64,000 nt of DNA from NP936 sp002726085. GTDB lineage: Bacteria > Acidobacteriota > Vicinamibacteria > Vicinamibacterales > UBA8438. Shown here piece after piece: positions 49,727-57,925 of this stretch; positions within the stretch are counted from its first letter, which is position 1, and each line of letters begins with the position of its first letter. The stretch lies in NCBI GenBank assembly GCA_036012905.1, contig DASCQF010000109.1, forward strand, positions 62,001-126,000, read 5' to 3'. Below the pieces are notes generated by a model. It saw nothing but the letters and a program-made list of their open reading frames with translations. It was not told the origin of the DNA and searched no databases. A program made the translations under genes and the position numbers.

Positions 49727-51247
49727 ATGTCAACACGTAGGAACACGCTGTTTTCCGGGGTGCTGATTGCCGTCACCTCGATGGCCATCGGCCTCGTGAT
49801 CGCCGCACGACTCGACCTCGTGTCGAGCTCGGCGGCACAGACCTTCAACGCGTCGGCGCTGTCGGCCCTGCCGGAAATGAACAGCGCGCCGATCACTGGG
49901 CAGCTGGGCGCGAATACCTTCCGGGACATCGCGGAAGCGCAGAGCCCGATGGTGGTGAACATCCGCACCGAATCAAGGCGAAACACAGAGGGGCCGAGCG
50001 AATTCTTCGGTGGCGACGAGCTGTTCCGACGTTTCTTCGGCGATCCACCCGAACCCGGCCAACAGCCGCGTGAGCAACCAGCGGTTTCCGCCGGCACCGG
50101 CTTCGTCATCGACCAGGCGGGCTACATTCTCACCAACAACCACGTCGTGCAGGACGCCACCAAGATCGAGATCTCCTTCTTGGGCGATGACGACGAGACC
50201 TACGAGGCCCGGGTGGTCGGGCGCGACCGGTTGACCGACAGCGCGTTGATCGAGCTGATCGAGCACCCCGACTACGAGCTGCCGGAAGCACTGTTCGGTG
50301 ACTCGAGTCAGATGCGCGCCGGCGACTGGGTCATGGCGATCGGGAACCCGTTCAACCTCGGGCACACCGTCACCGTCGGGGTGGTCAGTGCGGTTGGCCG
50401 GCCCTTCACGCAGATCCGGGGTCGGTCTCAGCCGGTCATTCAGACCGACGCGGCGATCAACCCCGGCAACTCGGGCGGACCGCTTCTGAACCTGCGTGGC
50501 GAAGTGATTGGAATCAACACCGCCATCGTGAGCGACCGACCCAGCAACCTGGGTATCGGCTTCGCCGTGCCGATCAACACGGTGCGTGATCTGCTGCCGC
50601 AGCTGCGTACCGGCAAGATCACGCGTGGAGTGATCGGCGTGTCAATTCTGCCGGTCACCAACGACGACTTCGAGTACCTGGGTCTCAGCGAGCGGGTGGG
50701 CGCGATCGTGCAGGCAATCGAGCCAAACGGGCCAGCCGACAATTCCGCCCTCGAGCCGGGCGACGTGATCGTAAGTTTCGACGGCGAGCGGGTCGAAGAC
50801 ATCGAGGACCTGCAGCAGAAGGTGGTCGACACCCGGCCAGGCTCGGTGGTCTCGTTGGGTGTCTACCGCGGCGGCGCGCCGACGACCGTGGCGATCACGA
50901 TCGGCGAGCTGGATCTCGAGGCCCAGGGACGACCGACCCCGGAGCCAATCGAAGATTTGAACAGCGGCTTCGGTATGAGCCTGGAGGACCTCACGGCCGA
51001 GACCGCGCGACAGCTCGACATCGACCCTGGAACGGCGGGCGCCGTCGTGACGGGCCTGGCCCCCGGCGGCCCGGCGCAGAGTGGCGGCATGGCTCCGGGC
51101 GATGTGATCACCCAAGTCAACCGGGTGCCGGTCAGCAGTGCAGCCGAGGCGATTCGGGAACTGAACCAGGTGGAGGCCGGACGCCCCGCCTTCTTGATGA
51201 TCCTCAGAAACGGCTCGCAGATGTTTCTCCGGGTTCGCAAGGAGTAG
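49727..51247 (+). CDS. DegP/DegQ-like periplasmic serine protease with two PDZ domains
   Basis: HtrA-family protease and chaperone, 506 residues. An N-terminal signal or anchor helix (about 8-32) is followed by the trypsin-like domain with the triad histidine in ILTNNHVVQDA (near 140), aspartate in RLTDSALIEL (near 170) and serine in NPGNSGGPLLN (near 248). PDZ1 (about 305-390) contains SALEPGDVIVSFDGERV and PDZ2 (about 415-500) GGMAPGDVITQVNRVPV. It degrades misfolded envelope proteins. GGAGGAG lies close to the ATG. MidA-like gene follows 11 nt later. Confidence 0.93.
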   Translation: MSTRRNTLFSGVLIAVTSMAIGLVIAARLDLVSSSAAQTFNASALSALPEMNSAPITGQLGANTFRDIAEAQSPMVVNIRTESRRNTEGPSEFFGGDELFRRFFGDPPEPGQQPREQPAVSAGTGFVIDQAGYILTNNHVVQDATKIEISFLGDDDETYEARVVGRDRLTDSALIELIEHPDYELPEALFGDSSQMRAGDWVMAIGNPFNLGHTVTVGVVSAVGRPFTQIRGRSQPVIQTDAAINPGNSGGPLLNLRGEVIGINTAIVSDRPSNLGIGFAVPINTVRDLLPQLRTGKITRGVIGVSILPVTNDDFEYLGLSERVGAIVQAIEPNGPADNSALEPGDVIVSFDGERVEDIEDLQQKVVDTRPGSVVSLGVYRGGAPTTVAITIGELDLEAQGRPTPEPIEDLNSGFGMSLEDLTAETARQLDIDPGTAGAVVTGLAPGGPAQSGGMAPGDVITQVNRVPVSSAAEAIRELNQVEAGRPAFLMILRNGSQMFLRVRKE

Positions 51248-51258
51248 GAACCGGATCC

Positions 51259-52428
51259 ATGTCGCTCCGCGCGCTGATCGTCCAGCGGATCCGAAACCAC
51301 GGGCCGCTGACGACGGCGGCGTTCATGGACCTCGCGCTGTATCACCAGACCCTCGGCTACTACACCCGCGCGCCCCGCCGGACCGGGCGCGCGGGCGACT
51401 TCTACACCAGCGTCGACGTCGGGCCACAGTTCGGAGCGCTGCTGGCTACCCAGCTCGACGAGATGCACCGCCTGCTCGCCGCGACCGGCTCCCCGACGTT
51501 CGATCTGGTGGAAGTCGGCGCGGGCAACGGACAGCTGGGGCGAGACCTGCTCGACGCTGCCCAAACTACCTACCCGGAGTTGTACACGGCGACACGACTC
51601 ACGCTGGTCGAGACGAGCGCCGCCGCTCGCGCAGCCCAGCCGGCCACCCTCGGGCGACACCGGGCTCGGCTCGCCGCCTCGTCGGCGGCTATGCCCGATC
51701 AGGTGTGTGGCGCGATCCTGGCGAACGAGCTGCTCGATGCGCTGCCGACCCACGCCGTCACGATGACCTCTGAGGGTCTGCGGGAAATCTACATCGACCT
51801 CGCCGGGGACCGCTTCGTGGAACGCATCGGGCCGCTCTCGTGCCCGGAGCTCGCGGCCTATCTCGCACGGCTCGACGTGGCCCTCGCCGCCGGCTGGCGC
51901 GGTGAGGTGAACCTGGCGGCGGCCGACTGGGTGCGTAGGGCCGCACGTCGGCTCCAGCGCGGCTTCGTGGTGCTGATCGATTACGGACACACGGCGGGCG
52001 AGCTGTATTCGGGACCACACGACGGCAGCACGCTGACGACGTTCCGCCGCCATCTCGTTGGCAGTAACGGTGACGACCCGTACCAGCGCGGTGGCCCGGC
52101 ATGGCTGGCCCACCCGGGCGAGCAGGACATCACGAGTCACGTGGACCTGACGACGCTCCGGGCGGTGGCCGAAGAGGAGGGCCTCGAGGTGCTCGGCCTG
52201 ACCGACCAGAGCCATTTCCTGCTCGGCCTGGGAGCCCTCAACGAAACTGACTCCGGCACCGACCCCGATGGCGTCGAAGCGGTCAGACACCGCCTGGCCC
52301 TGAAGACGCTGCTGGTGCCGGGCGGGCTTGGCAGCACCCACAAGGTGATGCTGCTGGGCAAGCAGGTCGGCACACCGGCCCTGCGGGGCTGCTCGTTCAA
52401 CCCACGAACGGCCGAGTCTCACGCCTAG
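51259..52428 (+). CDS. MidA/NDUFAF7-family SAM-dependent methyltransferase
   Basis: Protein of 389 residues of the family that, in mitochondria, dimethylates an arginine of a complex I subunit. The N-terminus ITTAAFMDLALYHQTLGYYT-like segment is present (GPLTTAAFMDLALYHQTLGYY), then GDFYTSVDVGPQFG, and motif I FDLVEVGAGNGQLGRDLL. GAILANELLDALPTH is also conserved. AGGA lies 12 nt before the ATG. Bacterial targets are not known; no nuo genes are in the window. Confidence 0.85.
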   Translation: MSLRALIVQRIRNHGPLTTAAFMDLALYHQTLGYYTRAPRRTGRAGDFYTSVDVGPQFGALLATQLDEMHRLLAATGSPTFDLVEVGAGNGQLGRDLLDAAQTTYPELYTATRLTLVETSAAARAAQPATLGRHRARLAASSAAMPDQVCGAILANELLDALPTHAVTMTSEGLREIYIDLAGDRFVERIGPLSCPELAAYLARLDVALAAGWRGEVNLAAADWVRRAARRLQRGFVVLIDYGHTAGELYSGPHDGSTLTTFRRHLVGSNGDDPYQRGGPAWLAHPGEQDITSHVDLTTLRAVAEEEGLEVLGLTDQSHFLLGLGALNETDSGTDPDGVEAVRHRLALKTLLVPGGLGSTHKVMLLGKQVGTPALRGCSFNPRTAESHA

Positions 52429-52430
52429 TC

Positions 52431-52988
52431 ATGGCAGAGATGATCGAGCGTGAGATCAAGTTGTGCTACGACAGCCCGGCCGCGGCGCGCCGGGCAGTTG
52501 TCGCGGCAGGCGCGACGCCGCTACGGGCGCGACGCCTGCAGAACGACTGCCTGCTCGACCGGGAGACCGACCCGCTTGGCGACCGCCACTGCACATTGCG
52601 CGTCCGGTTCGACGGCGACCGCGCGCTCCTCACGTTCAAGGGCAGGCCCGCGCTGGGCACGACGAAGGAGCGGGAAGAGCTCGAGACTACCGTGGGAGAC
52701 GGCGAGCTACTGCTGAAGTTGCTCGAACGGCTGGGTTATCGGGTGTGGTTCAGGTACCAGAAATACCGCGAGGAATTCCGCCACGGAGACCTGGTGATCG
52801 CGGTCGACGAATCTCCGATCGGCACGTTCGTCGAGCTCGAGGGAAGCGAGAAAGATATCCTCGCCATGGCGACGACGCTCCATCGCCCCGCCGCGGACTT
52901 CGTACTCGACTCATATCGCGCGCTCTTCCTCAACTATCGCGGGGCGCGCGGGTCGACGGCGACCGATATGCTGTTCGACACACTGTGA
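52431..52988 (+). CDS. CYTH-domain protein (class IV cyclase/triphosphatase type)
   Basis: CYTH (triphosphate tunnel) protein of 185 residues. EREIKL at residues 6-11 is the ExExK signature, and alternating basic strands with LRVRFDGDRALLTFKG and KEREELE form the tunnel; DLVIAVDESPIGTFVELEG is the strand pair near the C-terminus. Members hydrolyse inorganic or thiamine triphosphate or make cAMP. The gene is 2 nt after the MidA-like gene, and its stop overlaps the next GTG, placing it in one operon with the nucleotidyltransferase and kinase. Confidence 0.85.
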   Translation: MAEMIEREIKLCYDSPAAARRAVVAAGATPLRARRLQNDCLLDRETDPLGDRHCTLRVRFDGDRALLTFKGRPALGTTKEREELETTVGDGELLLKLLERLGYRVWFRYQKYREEFRHGDLVIAVDESPIGTFVELEGSEKDILAMATTLHRPAADFVLDSYRALFLNYRGARGSTATDMLFDTL

Positions 52989-53953
52989 CCGCCACACTGC
53001 CATCCGCGCTCGTGCTCGCCGCCGGACTAGGCACCCGGCTCCGCCCGCTGACATTCTGCCGCGCGAAGGCGGCTGTGCCGGTCGCCGGCACCCCGCTGAT
53101 TCGCCGGCACCTGGCCCGCCTGGCCGCGCAGGGTGTGCGCGATATCGTGGTGAATTTGCATCACCGGCCGGACACGATCGCGGCGCTGGTCGGCGACGGC
53201 GCCACGCTGGGCTGTCGTGTCCGCTACTCCTGGGAGCCCGTGCTGCTCGGGTCGGCGGGCGGGCCGCGACACGCCTTGACGCTGCTCGACAACCAGTTCT
53301 TTCTCGTCAACGGCGACACGCTCTGCGACGTTGACCTGGCGGCCCTGCTTGGCGCCCATCTCGCGCGACGGGCCCGTGTGACCCTTGTCGTGACATCGAA
53401 CCCGGATCCGCAGCGATACGGTGGCATCATCTCGGACGCGAACGGATGGGTGACCGGGTTCACCCGGGCCGGTGACGCTCGCGACGCGGCACACTTCGTC
53501 GGGGTCCAGATCGTCGACGCCTCGGTGTTCGAGCCTCTGCCGGACGGCGTCCCGACCGCGTCGATCGGCGGACTCTATGACACGCTGCTGGCCAAGCCGG
53601 AGCAAGTGGCGGCGCATAACGTCGACGGCCGTTTTCACGACATCGGGACCCCTGCCGACTACCTTGACACCACGCGGGCCGTCGACGCTGCCGAAGGGCA
53701 ACCGAGCGTGTCGTTCGGTCTCCGGAGCGTCGCGCACCCGTCGGCGCAGCTCGAGCGATCGGTGCTCTGGGACGATGTGACCATCGAGGCCGGGTGTGTG
53801 GTGACCGACAGCATCATCACCGACGGTGTCCGTCTGGTCGAAGGAACCACACTCAACAGGCAAGCGGTCGTCCTGGCCCCGGCGTCACTGGAGGAAGCCA
53901 CGGCGCTGCCCGGAGCCATCCGCATTGGTGAGCTGCTGGCGGTGCCGATCTAG
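52985..53953 (+). CDS. sugar-phosphate nucleotidyltransferase, MurU-like with hexapeptide tail
   Basis: NTP-transferase of 322 residues starting at a GTG that overlaps the CYTH stop. The signature LVLAAGLGTRLRPLTFCRAKAAVPVAG is at residues 8-34, FLVNGDTLCDVD near 103 binds the nucleotide and metal. After about residue 235 hexapeptide-like repeats (LERSVLWDDVTIEAGCVV) suggest a short left-handed beta-helix, which classical MurU lacks. The kinase gene follows after 1 nt, as in AmgK-MurU cell-wall recycling, where the product is UDP-MurNAc; a mannose-1-phosphate or glucose-1-phosphate role is possible. Confidence 0.8.
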   Translation: MTATLPSALVLAAGLGTRLRPLTFCRAKAAVPVAGTPLIRRHLARLAAQGVRDIVVNLHHRPDTIAALVGDGATLGCRVRYSWEPVLLGSAGGPRHALTLLDNQFFLVNGDTLCDVDLAALLGAHLARRARVTLVVTSNPDPQRYGGIISDANGWVTGFTRAGDARDAAHFVGVQIVDASVFEPLPDGVPTASIGGLYDTLLAKPEQVAAHNVDGRFHDIGTPADYLDTTRAVDAAEGQPSVSFGLRSVAHPSAQLERSVLWDDVTIEAGCVVTDSIITDGVRLVEGTTLNRQAVVLAPASLEEATALPGAIRIGELLAVPI

Positions 53954-53954
53954 G

Positions 53955-54947
53955 ATGCTCGTGGAAGACCGCGTGTCGGCGTATCTCCGACGACGGAGTT
54001 TGGATCCGCGCACCACCGGTGTAGACCGGCTCCACGGGGATGCCTCGAATCGCTGCTACCTCCGCCTCACCCCACCCGATCGTGCATCCGTCATCCTCGC
54101 CGTCCATCCCGGTCCGTTCGCCACCGACGACTTGCCACAGATCGCGGTCGGCGCCTTGTTTTCTCGGCTGGCCATACCGGTTCCGGCGGTGATCGACCAG
54201 GCTGGCGATCTCGGCATCCTGGCCCTCGAGGACCTTGGTGATCAGACGCTGCAGGACTGGATGACCGCGCCCGATCGTGACCCCACCGCCCTCTATCGCG
54301 AGGCGGTCGGTCTCATCGCCAGACTGCAACGTGAGGGCGACAGCCTCCGCGACGAGCAGACCCTCCCCTTCACACTGGCGTTCGACGTCAGCAAGCTGAG
54401 CCGGGAGCTGGAGTTCTTCCGGTCAGAGTTCCTGCAGGCGTATCGGCGGGTCGACCTGGACCACAAGGAAGCCATTGCGCTGGCTGAGGAATTCTCTACG
54501 TTGGCCAAAGAACTGGCGGCCGAGCCACGCGTGCTCTGCCACCGCGACTATCACAGCCGCAATCTCATGGTCCATCGGGGACGGCTGGTCGTGATCGATT
54601 TCCAAGATGCCCGCATGGGACCGGACACCTATGACCTGGTCTCGCTGCTGCGCGACTGCTACGTCGACCTCTCGCCAGATCTGGTGACGGGGATGACAGA
54701 ATACTTTCTGGAGACGGTGCCGACCGCGCACACCGCTGATTTCAGCCGACGGTTCGACCTGATGTCTGTACAACGTCACCTGAAGGCGCTCGGAACGTTC
54801 GGTCATCAGATCGCCGTCACCGACCGGCCCGGCTTCGCCGCCTACATCCCGCGCACGCTCGGACATCTGCGCCGAACCCTGCGCGCGTATCCCCGATTTG
54901 GACGGCTGCTCGATCTGCTCGCGCCGCACATGCCCGAGCTGGCCTGA
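53955..54947 (+). CDS. aminoglycoside-phosphotransferase-fold kinase, AmgK-like
   Basis: APH-fold kinase of 330 residues. HGDASNRCYLRL (near 24) holds the nucleotide loop, VLCHRDYHSRNLMVH (near 190) the catalytic aspartate and VIDFQDARMGPDTYDL (near 210) the metal aspartate, all as in AmgK (anomeric MurNAc/GlcNAc kinase). The start is the ATG 1 nt after the preceding stop. With the nucleotidyltransferase it would turn recycled MurNAc into UDP-MurNAc. The AmgK assignment is by pattern plus context and needs a tree. Confidence 0.8.
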   Translation: MLVEDRVSAYLRRRSLDPRTTGVDRLHGDASNRCYLRLTPPDRASVILAVHPGPFATDDLPQIAVGALFSRLAIPVPAVIDQAGDLGILALEDLGDQTLQDWMTAPDRDPTALYREAVGLIARLQREGDSLRDEQTLPFTLAFDVSKLSRELEFFRSEFLQAYRRVDLDHKEAIALAEEFSTLAKELAAEPRVLCHRDYHSRNLMVHRGRLVVIDFQDARMGPDTYDLVSLLRDCYVDLSPDLVTGMTEYFLETVPTAHTADFSRRFDLMSVQRHLKALGTFGHQIAVTDRPGFAAYIPRTLGHLRRTLRAYPRFGRLLDLLAPHMPELA

Positions 54948-55051
54948 CAGGGTCGATTTTCGGCGCGGCTTGGCCAGGGCTGTGTGGACGACACGAACTT
55001 CGGCGACAATAAGCCCAAGGACGCTCGCACCTACCCTATTCACGCTGACCG

Positions 55052-55888
55052 ATGCGCTTCGGAATCTCCACACACCTGTTCCACGGCGAGCGGCTCGACC
55101 GCGACCATTTGGTCGAAGTCGCGGCGCACGGGTTCGACGCGATCGAGCTGTTCGCCACGCGCAGTCATTTCGATTATCACGACGAGGCCGCGATTGACTC
55201 CCTCGCCGAGTGGTTGGCTGACACGCGGTTGCGGCTACATGCCATCCACGCACCAACCACCGAAAGCTACGTCGACGGCACCTGGGGACCGCCGTTCTCC
55301 ACGGCGTGGAGTGTGGCAGAGGGTCGCACACGCGCCATCGAGGAAGCCGCGGTGGCGCTGAACATCGCACGTCGGGTTGAGACCGGTTTCCTGGTCGTGC
55401 ACCTGGGCACACCAAAGAGCTACGCACCAGACCGCGACAACGACCCGAGGGCGGCAGCACGAAGCGTGACCGAGTTGCACGCTCTGACCAGTCCCTTGGG
55501 TCTGCAGCTCGCGCTCGAAGTGATTCCAAACGCGCTGTCGACGGCGACGGCACTCGTCGACCTGCTGGACAAGGAGGCAGACCGGGCGGGACACGGCGTC
55601 TGTCTGGACGTCGGGCACGCATTTCTCGCCGGCGACGTGACCGAGGAGATCGAGACCGCCTCCGGCTATTTGGTCACGACGCACCTTCATGACAATCTCG
55701 GTGTCACCGACCAACATCTGGTTCCCTTCGAGGGCGGCGTCGACTGGCCGGCAGCGATGATGACGATGCAGAAAGTTGGCTATGACGGCATGTTGATGTT
55801 AGAGGTGGCCGGCGGCGCCGACTGGCGCGACGTCCTCAAACGCGCGGCCCGCGCCAGGACGAAGCTGGAACGTCTATGCGAAGGATAG
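55052..55888 (+). CDS. sugar phosphate isomerase/epimerase-like TIM-barrel protein
   Basis: AP-endonuclease-2/xylose-isomerase-like barrel protein, 278 residues. MRFGISTHLFHGERL begins the first strand. LALEVIPNALSTATALVDLL gives a likely metal glutamate, GHGVCLDVGHAFLAGDV an aspartate and histidine, TTHLHDNLGVTDQH another pair, and GMLMLEVAGG the last glutamate. Substrate unknown; members include hydroxypyruvate isomerases and inosose isomerases. It ends 4 nt before asnS, so the two are cotranscribed. Confidence 0.8.
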   Translation: MRFGISTHLFHGERLDRDHLVEVAAHGFDAIELFATRSHFDYHDEAAIDSLAEWLADTRLRLHAIHAPTTESYVDGTWGPPFSTAWSVAEGRTRAIEEAAVALNIARRVETGFLVVHLGTPKSYAPDRDNDPRAAARSVTELHALTSPLGLQLALEVIPNALSTATALVDLLDKEADRAGHGVCLDVGHAFLAGDVTEEIETASGYLVTTHLHDNLGVTDQHLVPFEGGVDWPAAMMTMQKVGYDGMLMLEVAGGADWRDVLKRAARARTKLERLCEG

Positions 55889-55892
55889 CGTG

Positions 55893-57182
55893 ATGGCCCA
55901 CATCGAAGAGATCGCGAACCACGAAGGCCGGTCCGTGACGTTGCGGGGCTGGCTTCACAAGCGGCGTTCGAGCGGTAAGATTCACTTCCTCACTGTGCGA
56001 GACGGCACTGGGTTCATCCAGGCGGTGATGTCGAAAGCGGCGGTCGGCGAGGAGCTGTTCCTGCAGGCGGGACACCTCGGCCAGGAGACCGCCATCGTCG
56101 TTCAGGGCAAGGTGCGAGCCGACGCTCGAGCGCCGGGTGGCTACGAGCTCGATGTCAGCGAGATGAGCGTCGCCGGAGAGACACGCGACTACCCGATCAC
56201 GCCAAAGGAACATGGCGTCGACTTTCTGCTGGACCGGCGGCATTTGTGGATCCGATCCGAGCGACAGCACGCGATTCTGCGGATCCGTCACACGGTCATC
56301 CACGCGGTTCGGGACTTCTTGAACAACCAGGGGTTCACGCTGGCGGACACGCCGATTTTCACACCGGCTGCGTGCGAGGGCACGACGACACTGTTTCAGG
56401 TCCCGTATTTCGATCACGCTACCGCCTTCCTCACACAGAGCGGTCAGCTTTACAACGAAGCCAACGCAATGGCGCTCGGGCGAGTCTATAGCTTTGGTCC
56501 GACCTTCCGAGCCGAGAGATCCAAGACCCGCCGTCACCTGACCGAGTTCTGGATGGTCGAGCCAGAGATGGCCTACGCAACGCTCGACGACGCGATCGAC
56601 CTGGCCGAGTCGCTGATTACGGCGGTGGTAGCGCGGGCGCTCGAGACCCGCGGCCGTGAGCTCGAGACGCTCGAACGCGAGCGGGGATCGCTCGAGGCCA
56701 TTCGCGCGCCGTTTCCCCGCATCACCTACGACGAGGCGGTCCGCATGCTTCAAGACCACGGCCGCCCCATCGAGTACGGCGATGACTTCGGCGGCCCCGA
56801 CGAAACGTTCCTCGCCGAACAGTTTGACCGGCCAGTAGCGGTGCACCACTACCCCTCAGCGACCAAGGCGTTCTACATGAAGCCGGATCCAGAGCGCCCG
56901 GAGCTCTCGTTGTCGGTGGACATCCTGGCGCCCGAGGGCTACGGCGAAATCGTGGGCGGGGGCCAGCGGCTCGACGACCTCGACCTTCTCCTCCGGCGGA
57001 TCACCGAACACGGCCTGCCACAGGAGGCATTCGAGTGGTATCTCGACCTGCGTCGGTACGGCAACGTACCGCATTCCGGGTTTGGGATGGGCATTGAACG
57101 CCTGGTGGCCTGGATCTGCGGCCTCGAGCACGTCCGAGAGACCATTCCATACCCCAGGATGCTGTACCGATTGACGCCCTAG
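55893..57182 (+). CDS. asnS: asparaginyl-tRNA synthetase
   Basis: Class IIb synthetase of 429 residues. The N-terminal OB anticodon domain (about 12-105, with GWLHKRRSSGKIHFLTVRDGTG) is followed by the catalytic domain: motif 2 FGPTFRAERSKTRRHLTEFWMVEPEMAY (near 205) and motif 3 GFGMGIERLVAWICGLEHVRE (near 400). LTQSGQLYNEANAMALG is AsnRS-like rather than AspRS-like. GAAGGATAGC before ATG 55893 is the ribosome site; a GTG one codon upstream is less likely. GatCA is also present. Confidence 0.92.
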   Translation: MAHIEEIANHEGRSVTLRGWLHKRRSSGKIHFLTVRDGTGFIQAVMSKAAVGEELFLQAGHLGQETAIVVQGKVRADARAPGGYELDVSEMSVAGETRDYPITPKEHGVDFLLDRRHLWIRSERQHAILRIRHTVIHAVRDFLNNQGFTLADTPIFTPAACEGTTTLFQVPYFDHATAFLTQSGQLYNEANAMALGRVYSFGPTFRAERSKTRRHLTEFWMVEPEMAYATLDDAIDLAESLITAVVARALETRGRELETLERERGSLEAIRAPFPRITYDEAVRMLQDHGRPIEYGDDFGGPDETFLAEQFDRPVAVHHYPSATKAFYMKPDPERPELSLSVDILAPEGYGEIVGGGQRLDDLDLLLRRITEHGLPQEAFEWYLDLRRYGNVPHSGFGMGIERLVAWICGLEHVRETIPYPRMLYRLTP

Positions 57183-57301
57183 CAGTCCGGTTCGGGCTTC
57201 CGACAGACGCCAAAGGGGGCGCTCCCGACATGCTCCGCCTGGACCGGCGGCCGTGACGTCGGGCATGCCTGCGGCCTCTGTTCCAAGGCCCCGGCTCCCG
57301 T

Positions 57302-57309
57302 GCTATAGT
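57302..57309 (+). promoter_or_regulatory. extended -10 promoter of the rimP-nusA-infB operon
   Basis: TGCTATAGT, an extended -10 sequence, with a poor -35 (TTCCAA at 57281). A transcript starting near 57316 would contain the attenuator hairpin and enter rimP. Confidence 0.5.
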
Positions 57310-57339
57310 TGTAAGGTTACGTTCGCGGTGATGGACGAG

Positions 57340-57369
57340 AGTGGGCGTTTTGGCCCGCTTTTTGTTTTT
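57340..57369 (+). terminator. attenuator-like hairpin in the rimP leader
   Basis: AGTGGGC pairs with GCCCGCT (one G-T pair) around a short loop and is followed by TTTTTTGTTTTT. It looks like an intrinsic terminator, yet lies between the promoter and the rimP start, so it is likely an attenuator. Similar rimP leader hairpins are known in proteobacteria. Confidence 0.75.
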
Positions 57370-57385
57370 CGGGCAGACCCTCGCT

Positions 57386-57889
57386 GTGACCGAGTCGCGA
57401 AAAGATCGTCTCGGCGAAGTGCGATCAATTGCCGATCGGGTCGCACGCAGCCAGGGGCTCGAGCTCTTCGACCTGCAGTTCCGCCGCGAGTCCATCGGCT
57501 GGGTGCTGCGGATTGTCATCGACCGCCCGGCGGTGCCGGCGAGGCCAGACACCGACGGGCAGGGCGAGGACGTGACGGTAGGCGACTGCGCGAAGCTCAG
57601 CGTTGACGTGAGTGCGGTCCTCGATGCGGAAGTGACCTTCGACCACACCTACACGCTGGAGGTGTCGTCGCCCGGACTCGACCGCCCGTTGCGCCATCTG
57701 GCTGATTTCGAGCGGTTTGTTGGACGGCGAGTCAAGATTGTCACGTCGGAGCCAATCGACGGACAACGATTCGTCTCCGGTCGCATCACTGAGGTGGACG
57801 ACCGGTTCATCGTGATCGCAGACGGCAAGACGACCCGCCGGGTTCCGGAAACGGCGGTCGCGCGCGCACGGCTGGAGGTCGAGTTCTAA
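57386..57889 (+). CDS. rimP: ribosome maturation factor RimP
   Basis: RimP, 167 residues, helps 30S subunit maturation. Start set at GTG 57386; the longer frame to 57341 would begin inside the terminator hairpin. The N-terminal alpha/beta domain contains GLELFDLQFRRESIGWVLRIVIDRP, and SVDVSAVLDAEVTFDHTYTLEVSSPGLDRPL is the family signature; the C-domain is SH3-like. An inserted GQGEDVTV-type loop near residue 68 is a little longer than usual. It is the first gene of the nusA operon. Confidence 0.92.
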   Translation: MTESRKDRLGEVRSIADRVARSQGLELFDLQFRRESIGWVLRIVIDRPAVPARPDTDGQGEDVTVGDCAKLSVDVSAVLDAEVTFDHTYTLEVSSPGLDRPLRHLADFERFVGRRVKIVTSEPIDGQRFVSGRITEVDDRFIVIADGKTTRRVPETAVARARLEVEF

Positions 57890-57925
57890 GATGTCCGGTG
57901 GCTCGGGCCGTCGCGAGGAACAGCA

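Noticed and set aside
57341..57385. Upstream GTG start for rimP
   Set aside because: It would lie inside the terminator-type hairpin; the family starts near the GTG at 57386.
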